Positions 49,953 through 57,077 of a stretch of 57,077 nucleotides of DNA are shown in pieces. Each line of letters begins with the position of its first letter. Position 1 is the stretch's first letter. Origin of the DNA: Zygnema cylindricum (taxonomy: Eukaryota > Streptophyta > Zygnematophyceae > Zygnematales > Zygnemataceae); NCBI GenBank assembly GCA_037447655.1, contig JBBHKE010003541.1, positions 10,001 to 67,077 of the forward strand. Direction: 5' to 3'. A model generated the notes under the pieces. The model searched no databases, was not told the origin of the DNA, and worked only from the letters and a program-made list of their open reading frames with translations. The position numbers and the translations under genes were made by a program.

Positions 49953-51346
49953 TGTCATGCCGCATTTTGTCGGGGCATTAATTTTATTTATTCGTAGAAT
50001 ATTACGGGCTGCATCCATACTAATTCCATTTGGGGTGTAAATTGTGGGTAGATGCACGTTTTACGGTGTACGGTTACTTCGAAGAGACGCTGGGAATTCC
50101 GCTGGTGACACGGAGATACATATTTGCGTGCGCGATTTGAACGTGCACGATTCAAATGGCGTACGCGAATATCGTTTAGAGGTCGTACGAAACAAGATGA
50201 TTGAACCCCCACGATATTACATTTGTACTTTTATTTTCGCCTTTATTTTCACTTCAGTTGGAGTTTCGCGAAGTACGAATCGCGTGTACGCGGAGCGTTT
50301 GTTGGCGCTTCGATTTTTGGTTCACATTGAAGTCGTGAACCCATGTAGGTTCACGCATACATGTAGTTAGGAAGGATTTTAATCCGCGGATTGTGAATTT
50401 TGTAACGTAGGCATATGATCGTGGTCGCTTATTGGCGAGAACCCAAACTAGTCACAAATTGTACAGTGAAATACTCTCATATGATTGGTTAGTTAGCAAA
50501 TGTCAGAAAGTAGTACTTTGGTTATTTCGTTAGTACTTAGACGATTGTGTTAGATTCGTACTCTCATAATTTGAGAGTACAGGAATTGGTCGAAAAGGAT
50601 TTAGATTTTTCTGTCTTTTTCCCTTATCTTTTTCCTTAGTCAAATTGTCAGTTTTTTCCCTGCAAGGCTTTTTCTGCCTTAGTTTTTTTGAGAGCTTAGC
50701 TTTTCTCTTTCCTCATTAAACTTTCATTGTAAGACATACAAGTAAATTCACTCGGTTTCGGCCGGAGTCCGCACGGTTTCCCTTCAACAACCTCTTTTCG
50801 TGTGGATTGTGCCTGCTTTCTCAGGCTGTTTCTAAACCTTTGTGGATGCCTTTGGTGAATTAGTGTTTGACTTTTCTTGTCTGATTTTCGTTGCCTTGGT
50901 TGGAGTTTGCTGGTGGTTTGTTAGAATCCGGTTATCTCGGATTCTCTATAGCTTTCAACCGCTGGCTTTCTATTATCATTTTTTTGCAATTGGTTACTAG
51001 TGTGTCAAAATCCGGTTTTCTCGGATTTTGTGCAGATTTTTAACGTTGCTTACTTGTATTTTCTTGTTGCTATTTTTACTTCTTTGTTAGAATTCGGTAA
51101 TCTCGGATTCTTTACGTATTTTCAGTGCTTGTTTTCTTTTTGTAACTCTCTCTCGGCTTCCCACTCACCTTTCACCTTTTATCCTTTCCACCTATTATCT
51201 CTTTTTTACATTGTCATATTCATTTTAGCTTTGTATTATTATTCTTTTTGCTTCGGGATGTGATTTGTTGTTGTCTATTCCACGTTTTCTACTCGCCAGC
51301 TGGTTAGGTTGCATGTTTCTTGGTTTGATTAGACACATGCACGACA
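49953..51346 (+). repeat. 3' LTR of the gag-protease element (1394 bp)
   Basis: Begins TGTCATGCC and ends GCACGACA. Relative to the left LTR it has an extra ~60 bases near 50235-50305 and lacks the block corresponding to 43906-44098. Confidence 0.85.
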
Positions 51347-51350
51347 TTGA

Positions 51351-52300
51351 GAATTTTCAGAGCAATTTATGTGGTTCACCCTATGCATATGTATTAGACA
51401 CTTTTGAGATCTTTAGATAGAGAAGTGTATTTAAATCAGTTAGAAATGGTCAAAAGACACAATATGTACATTCTACAGTTTAGGAAATGAGAGCACTTAG
51501 TGCAACTTAAGTTTGTTTATTTGTTTTCTGTGTTTTACTGTTGTTGACATGGCTATGGTTTTACTTGTTTGGTTGAAATTATATTTCTTATGATTTCAAA
51601 GACCTTTTCATCTAGAGTTACAGATTTTATAGTATCAACCAGATTGTTGACATAAATTTCTTTTGGGTATACTTCTGCTAATATGTCTAACAACGGTTCA
51701 TATCCTGCCGGCCGAGTGCTCCTATTGGTACTAGCATTTTAGGTGGTGCAAGTGCGAATCCGAATCCGATTGCAAGTGGATCACAGATCAGTTAGAATGC
51801 CCATGACCCCTCACAATTTTGACAATACTACTTCCTCATAATTGAAAAATCTTTCTATTGTTTGCCTTGCTTTGCTTAATACTTGGAACTTAATACTACT
51901 TGCAACTTAATGCTTCCGGCTTATTGATTTCTCAAAAAAGTAGATCAATTTGAAAAAGTAATGTTGGGAGATATTGTCATTTGCTTTTGGAAATATTAGT
52001 GTGATGTGTTTCTTCACTAGATTTTGGTGTTGTACTTTTAATGACATAAAATACTATTTTTTTGTCTGTTGAATGTTGTGTTGTTCGTAATGAAGTCCCA
52101 TACTTTAGTTCACGTCAGATGTGGCATACCATACAAGATAATGTTTACAATGAAATACTATAAGACAAAAAGTACTAAAGTTAAGTGTTACCACATTTTC
52201 ATATAGATCGCAATATAACTTGTTGGTCTTAGAGTAGTATATCGGACCCTCTAAAAGTTCAATATTTGATACATCAAATATCAAATTTATTACGATATAA
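51351..52300. other. Unassigned AT-rich DNA
   Basis: No recognised gene, LTR or repeat. It may be the right-hand continuation of the sequence into which the 42691-51346 element inserted. Confidence 0.5.
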
Positions 52301-52339
52301 AATTGCTCATACAAAACACCACTCAACACATAACAATTA

Positions 52340-53095
52340 TTGACACATTCCAATCCTCCCTAGCCTCACATTCCCTTCCCTCCCCTTCCCATTCCCACCC
52401 TCTCCCTCCTTTATCCCCTCCATTCTCGTGTCTTATCCTTCCTTTCTCTACCCTCCTCTCCCATCCCCTCTTCCTTCTTTTTACTCTCATCTTCCCTCTC
52501 TTCCCCTCCCTCGTCATCCTTCTCTCATTTCCTCATCCCCACCCTTTACTTCACCCTTTTTATCTCCCTCTCTCCCCTCCTCCCCCCTCCCTCTCCGGAA
52601 AAACCCTAATTCGCCTTCTCTCTCGCCCTCCCTCTCCCCCCTCTCTGTATTGTCTCCCTCTCTTTTCTCCTCCCCTACTCTTTGCCCTTGCTCTACCCGT
52701 TCCCTCTCCTCTTCTTCTCCCCCTCCCTCTCAGCCCTCCCACTCCCCTTCCGGCCAATTTGAGCAACCTTTTTTTCATGGCTCCACAATTCGTCGTCAAT
52801 GGCGAACTCATTTTTCAAACTCTGAGCGGAAAAGTAATCCAAAAAGAGCTCTAAGTCAAACCGAGAAGACCATGAACAAAAGCTACATGGCTACTAGTTA
52901 TCAAATGGGCCAATTATTGCTTAGAGGGCGAGGGAAAGGGAGAGGGAGAGGAAGAGGAAGAGGGGGAGGGAGAGGGGGAGGGGGAGGGAGACAGAGAGGG
53001 AGAAAGAGAGGGAGAGGGAGAGGGAGAGGGATAGGTAGAGGAAGTTCGAGAGGTGACCTCGCAAACTATTTTATTTGGTGCTGTGTGTGTTGAGA
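52340..53095 (+). other. CT-rich tract followed by a possible Arg/Gly-rich coding fragment
   Basis: 52357-52750 is CCCTCC/CTCC-rich. A short ATG frame at 52777-52854 (MAPQFVVNGELIFQTL and on to KEL) ends in a stop. An overlapping frame continues NKSYMATSYQMGQLLLRGRG, then an RG/GGR-rich run from GAGGGA repeats (52925-53055), ending LANYF. The first part could be the 5' leader and start of a real gene, but RGG here is mostly simple repeat. No domain recognised. Confidence 0.3.
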
Positions 53096-53790
53096 ATTTT
53101 TTTTGTGGTTATTGAATACCAATCCTTGTAAGTGTTGGATTATTGTCGTTTCGCGGTATTTCCGCGAAGCGTCATACCAACATTTAATTGTTGACATGAA
53201 GTACCACGTCATCATACGAAACGTACGATGTAAGTTTGGTGGTACTAATTTTGAAGCGTCCGCGAACGAAACATACTATTTCGTTTCGCGTGACTTTTGT
53301 CTTCATGTACAGATGTTTGATTTTGCGTGCAGGTGTACTTGTGAAGCGACACGTGTTAAGTCAACGTTTGGAGTTTGTTGTTTCGAAGGAAGAAAGCGCG
53401 TGCGCCTTCCTTCGTGGAATTTTCATTGAAGAGTGCACAGTCAGCTAGGGACAGACTTCGTCACAACGCTAAGTTCTGCTTGTCTTATCTTGTTGTCTCT
53501 TAGTGTAGAGTAGCGAGTATATATAGGCAGCAGTGTACATGTGCAGAGTATTAATTAATCAACCAATTAATCATAGAGGATTAATAGTGAAGAGAGAGAA
53601 GAGAGAAAGACATGATGTAAAGAGGCTTCGGCCAAAAACACTTATAAATCTTTTTGGCAGAATATTCCTCTTGTCTTTTATGAGCTTCCGCTGTGTAATG
53701 ATTTTTGTATTGTGAATTATTTTTGTAAAACTTTTTTGCTTAAGATCCTACAGTAAGTTGGTGAACCTTAACAACGTCTCAGATCCTCAT
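53087..53790 (+). mobile_element. Possible solo LTR or LTR fragment
   Basis: Starts TGTGTTGAGAATTTT. It contains GTAC and ACGTG elements like the Copia LTRs (CACGTCATC, ACACGTGTTAAG), a TATATATAGG box at about 53518 and a leader-like GAGAGAAG stretch. No second copy or target duplication was found in the window, so its ends are uncertain. Confidence 0.35.
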
Positions 53791-54327
53791 GGTAGTCTAT
53801 ACAAGCATCAAAAAAAAAGTGGGAAAGACTCTCTCCAAAGAATCTCAATATTCTAGTGGACGCCTCGCCCTTACAAAGAAGATATTGGGGAATTCAAATT
53901 GAGTGAAAATGCTAAACAGACAGAAAATCAAATTCTATTGTGTTGCTTGCATTATCGTATGTTGAAGAACATAAATTTATTTTTGGAGGGTCGACTGACA
54001 AAATTTAGGGTAAATTTTGAGGAACTATTTGATGCTATAGCATGGAAAACCTACATTATGGAAAACCTACATTGCCTTAAGATTATTTTTCTCAGCTATA
54101 GTAGAACATGATCTTCCATAGATAACAAGAACATACGAATGTTTCACTACGAGGTACAAAGATTTCCCCACAAAAACACCTTGATGGCCGTACTTGTAGC
54201 AGTTTTGTATTTCATTCATGATTATGGTTAACTGAGGGTACCCCCTAGAAAAATACAAGTAGAACTAAGAAGAGGATCTTCAAATATAGTTATGGACATC
54301 CATGCGTGGCACAATATCCCTAAAACC
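53791..54327. other. Unassigned DNA upstream of copia-3
   Basis: Short plus-strand sense around 53838-53900 (SPKNLNILVDASPLQ then RRYWGIQIE) is faintly reminiscent of RNase H-like sequence but ends in stops. Otherwise nothing is recognised. Confidence 0.4.
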
Positions 54328-54709
54328 TGTTGATATTTATGTATTTTCTAGGTCTGTTTTAGGATAGAAAAGTAGCAGAGGCAGTCTGCCTCTAACCTCA
54401 TTCTCCAAGCCCCCAAACTTGTTGTTATTATTTATGTATTTTCTAGGTCTATTTTAGGATAGAAAAGTAGCAGAGGCACTCTGCCTCTAACCTCCTTCTC
54501 TAAGCCCCCAAACTTGTTGTTGATATTTATGTATTTTCTAGGTCTATTTTAGGATAGAAAAGTAGCAGAGGTAATCTGCCTCTAACCTCCTTCTCCAAGC
54601 CCCCACACTTGTTGTAGTCACTGAAGGTTGGAGAAGGAGCTAGAGCCATGGCTGCCTAAGATCTTAAGAGAGACAAGAATAGACAATAGGTATTTTTACC
54701 AAAATGGTA

Positions 54710-54754
54710 TTTGACGGACCCAGGAATTGATCCTGGTACCTACCGTCCGTCAAA
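54710..54754. other. Acceptor/T-arm-like hairpin in the Copia LTR
   Basis: TTTGACGGAC pairs with GTCCGTCAAA (10 bp) and stacks on CCAGG/CCTGG (5 bp) with a 7-base loop AATTGAT and an 8-base bulge TACCTACC. Equivalents lie at 24088-24128, 27818-27860, about 30747-30787 and 54917-54961. The opposite strand reads GGATCAATTCC, close to a Pol III B box / T arm. It is in U3, upstream of the TATA box. Confidence 0.55.
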
Positions 54755-55656
54755 CATACCGTAGCCGTTAGCTTTATCCATTTAGTCTAGGACTAGTGCT
54801 AAGACGTATTCAGTTTGATAAATATCTAAATAGTTATATGCATGGTATTCTATTTAACTGGGTTACGGTATATAGGGCATAGAAACAATAGACAATAGGT
54901 ATATTTACCAAAATGGTATGATAGACCCAGGAATTGATCCTGGTACCTACCGTCCGTCAAACATACCGTAGCCGTTAGCTTTGTCCATTTAGTCTAAGAC
55001 TAGTGCTAGGACGTATTCAGTTTGATAAATATCTAAATAGTTATATGCAGGGTATTCCATTTAACTCGGTTACGGTATATAGGGCATAGAAACAATTATA
55101 CTTTTAGTACCGGACGAAACAAATAGTACGGACATTTATTTCGACGATCCGTAGGAAATGACGAAAGAAATCGGACGGCCGTGATTAGCGCCGGCTATGC
55201 GAAAGGATAATTTGGCGGTTTGCCGACGTCACCACTCCGGATGACACGTGGCAACATCTTACAGGCTGCGGAATTTCCGGAACGGAACACAACAAATCCG
55301 GATGTGACAAATGTCACATTATGGCAATATCGCACACTCTCCTTACAGAAAGTACTCCGGTACCTGTACTTTCCTGTACGGTACCGTTTTTCTGACGTGG
55401 CATGACGTGGCGCCACGTGGAGAGATAAGATTTGGAAGCAGGAATTCAGGGGATTATAAGAGCGAATTCGGATAGGACATGTGTTGACTTTTTAGCCATG
55501 TTGTACGATGGCCGGTCAAAAGGTACAGCGGTACGTGTACCTTTATATACTATACAGTATATGATTGATCCGTACCTCAAAAATAGAGGGTTTACAGAGG
55601 GGTTTAGGACTTAGAATATTTATGGTAGGTAGCTGCCTCTCCCAGAGAGCACCTTG

Positions 55657-55663
55657 TATAAAT
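55657..55663 (+). promoter_or_regulatory. TATA box of the copia-3 LTR
   Basis: TATAAATGGC, in a conserved context (GAGCACC then TGTATAAATGG) shared with 28492 in the solo LTR. It lies about 350 bases before the Gag ATG, in line with a promoter for genomic RNA. Confidence 0.65.
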
Positions 55664-56012
55664 GGCAAACTTTGGCCAGCCATAACTATCAACTCAGTTG
55701 ACCAATTTCAGTGATTTTTGTTGTTGCGGACTCAAGGGAGTCGAAGCTACACACGGGTGTAGTCGGTCAGAGTTTTTGCTTGCGTGGGTGGCTGCATGTC
55801 TTAGGGAAAGTCAAAGTGGGTAAATGTGTCCAAATCTCATATTTTCACTTTGCACATTGTGGTGGAACTGACCACACAAAAAGTGTTATATCACAAGGGT
55901 GAAGCTATATTGTGGTTCTGATTGTCAAGGGGTCAGTCATTTAACTTTATATCAAGTTGGAGTCGGCACTATCTAGATTAGCTTCCTTTGGACCTGCGAA
56001 TTCTGTGTGGCA

Positions 56013-56927
56013 ATGGAGCCCATAGAATTTCAGGTTATGGGCCCACCATCTAGGGTGCCTATGTTTGATGGAACAGACTTCACTTATTGGGAGTTCACGA
56101 TGGAGGGATTGCTTTTCGAGAAGCACTTATGGGGAACTGTTTTGGGACAAGTGAGGTGTCTGCCACCGGGCTTTGGAGGAGCTCACTATGGAGAATCATC
56201 TGAGGCTGCCCAGAATATCAACCGGAGTTCAAATGCAACGAAAGGTGAAGGGAAAAACCTTGCCGTGAATGGGGAGTTAGGGGAGAAGGATAAAGGGACA
56301 CCGATGGTGATGGGAGCTAGGCTCTCGGCTACTGTTCCACTTGTGGGGGTTATAACTGAACCAAAAACTGAAGAAAATGATAGGAAAATTTGGGAATATA
56401 AAAACACTATAGCAAAACATCTCATACTTAGATATGTGTCGAAGTCCATAGCTATCATTCTTTTGAATCTAACTAAGTCTTCGGAAATTTGGGAAACACT
56501 AATTCAAATTTATAAAAGTGAGACTATACAGAGGCAGCAGTTAGTTAAACAGGAAATAAAGGCCTATGTTTATAAAGGCGGTAGCATGATAGAGTTTTGC
56601 AATGATATTGCTGCGTTATATGTTGAGCTTGCTACTGCGGGATATGTAGAATCTGAGAAGAGAAAGATTAATACACTAATCATTAAACTCCCATATGAGT
56701 ACGAAGACATCATTAACCGTATGCAGGGAATGGATGGATCCTCATGGACTTGGAGCAATACCATGGGGATAATACTTGTGAGGGAAAGCACTTTGGAGCT
56801 TCGTTGGGGAAGTGACAAGGGGACTGCATTTACAGCTGGTGGTTATTGGCGGAAGCGTGATGTGAGGAACAGCGGTGACGAGCGGAAGCTTGATGAGAGG
56901 AAGAAAGACAAAGGTAAACCTTATTGA
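56013..56927 (+). CDS. Copia-3 Gag (partial element)
   Basis: The ATG lies 20 bases before the LTR end. The sense reads MEPIEFQVMGPPSRVPMFDG, then FTYWEFTMEGLL, EFCNDIAALYVELATAGY and LIIKLPYEYEDIINRMQ (UBN2 Gag), with a lysine/aspartate-rich tail and a stop at 56925. The zinc knuckle CFACRKPGHYM (CX2CX4H...) follows in another frame at about 56989, with a TAG replacing a residue just before its final Cys. So gag is broken shortly before the knuckle. Confidence 0.85.
   Translation: MEPIEFQVMGPPSRVPMFDGTDFTYWEFTMEGLLFEKHLWGTVLGQVRCLPPGFGGAHYGESSEAAQNINRSSNATKGEGKNLAVNGELGEKDKGTPMVMGARLSATVPLVGVITEPKTEENDRKIWEYKNTIAKHLILRYVSKSIAIILLNLTKSSEIWETLIQIYKSETIQRQQLVKQEIKAYVYKGGSMIEFCNDIAALYVELATAGYVESEKRKINTLIIKLPYEYEDIINRMQGMDGSSWTWSNTMGIILVRESTLELRWGSDKGTAFTAGGYWRKRDVRNSGDERKLDERKKDKGKPY
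56033..56048 (+). promoter_or_regulatory. Primer-binding site complementary to the initiator tRNA-Met anticodon arm (copia-3)
   Basis: GGTTATGGGCCCACCA starts directly at the LTR end and is the complement of the anticodon stem-loop of plant initiator tRNA-Met (TGGTGGGCCCATAACC) as I know it. It is not the tRNA 3' end usual for LTR elements. Drosophila copia is the known precedent for half-tRNA priming. The site is in frame within gag (QVMGPP). Confidence 0.82.
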
Positions 56928-57077
56928 AACTTCGGTGGAAGAAGAGGGAGAGGAAAAGAAAGGGGAACATTAAAAAAGGGGGTTTGCTTTGCTTGTAGGA
57001 AACCGGGTCACTATATGGAGTAGTGTCCTTTTTTTGGAAGAACTTAGAAGTGGGTACGTGAATGAGGAGGAACAAGG

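Larger units (their letters stand above)
42691..51346 (+). mobile_element. Large LTR element coding gag and protease only, with an extra partial LTR
   Basis: LTR start TGTCATGCC and LTR end GCACGACA form an inverted repeat. The full left LTR is 42691-44301 and the right LTR 49953-51346. TTGA flanks both ends (42687-42690 and 51347-51350; a 5-bp ATTGA reading is possible if the final A is not LTR). The internal part codes a Gypsy-like Gag with two zinc knuckles and a protease-like domain. No RT, RNase H or integrase motif was found. A partial LTR 3' end (49742-49950) sits between the polypurine tract and the right LTR. Confidence 0.82.
54328..56032 (+). repeat. Copia-3 5' LTR (1705 bp) enlarged by internal tandem duplications
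   Basis: TGTTGATATT to AATTTCA. The first ~94 bases are present three times (54328, 54420, 54518). A ~208-base segment with the T-arm-like hairpin is present twice (54681-54889, 54890-55096). It is longer than the 1242-bp relative at 27626, the tandem duplications accounting for much of the difference. Confidence 0.9.
54328..57077 (+). mobile_element. Ty1/Copia element 3, 5' part (cut by window end)
   Basis: A full 5' LTR (54328-56032), a primer site and most of Gag are present. The element runs off the right edge at the zinc knuckle. Its LTR is the same family as the solo LTR at 27626-28867. Confidence 0.9.

Overview
This is a nuclear DNA window from a green plant lineage (streptophyte). 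Two intron-containing host genes resemble plant families: a UVR3-type (6-4) photolyase, and an ILR1-like auxin-conjugate amidohydrolase with a signal peptide. The repeats are plant-type Copia elements, a chromovirus, a hAT element and MITEs. The very long (GGGA)n and (CT)n tracts inside introns, with no recognisable angiosperm repeat, make a charophyte-grade alga or early land plant conceivable. I cannot name the species.

Layout. 1-6277 (+): the 3' half of the UVR3-like gene, seven exons whose introns hold about 1.1 kb polypurine and polypyrimidine tracts. 6278-7615: AT-rich convergent intergenic DNA containing copies of the neighbouring exon end. 7618-13521 (-): a complete seven-exon ILR1-like gene of about 447 codons. 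13575-14411: a MITE carrying a 634-bp hAT insertion with an exact 8-bp target duplication. 15570-31589: a Copia element (5-bp target duplication ACTCT). Its 5' LTR is split by an 8.3-kb chromovirus (target duplication CTAGA). That chromovirus in turn holds an antisense Copia-type solo LTR (ACCTT), and a second solo LTR (GCAAA) sits in the Copia pol. 33312-34862 (-): decayed pogo/DDE_1-like transposase. 35035-35560 (-): a decayed protein module that resembles the extra ORF of the chromovirus. 35734-42440: decayed Copia pol interrupted inside its reverse transcriptase by a young gag-only LTR element (37316-41188). 42691-51346: a large LTR element coding gag and protease but no visible reverse transcriptase, with an odd LTR-LTR junction. 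51347-54327: unassigned DNA with a possible LTR. 54328-57077: the 5' end of another Copia element, cut by the window edge.

Most striking points. (1) In three Copia-type elements the Gag start codon lies in the last ~20-30 bases of the LTR. The reading frame then runs through a primer-binding site that matches the anticodon arm of initiator tRNA-Met (a half-tRNA primer), so the primer site is also coding sequence. (2) The chromovirus carries an extra ORF downstream of its chromodomain that I do not recognise. A module with the same conserved positions lies on the other strand about 12 kb away. (3) Three exon edges in the two host genes have nearby non-coding partial copies. (4) The Copia LTRs share an acceptor/T-arm-like hairpin with apparent compensatory changes.

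Limits: domain calls were made by eye from translated motifs. Exon boundaries come from splice signals plus family conservation. No alignment or database search was run.
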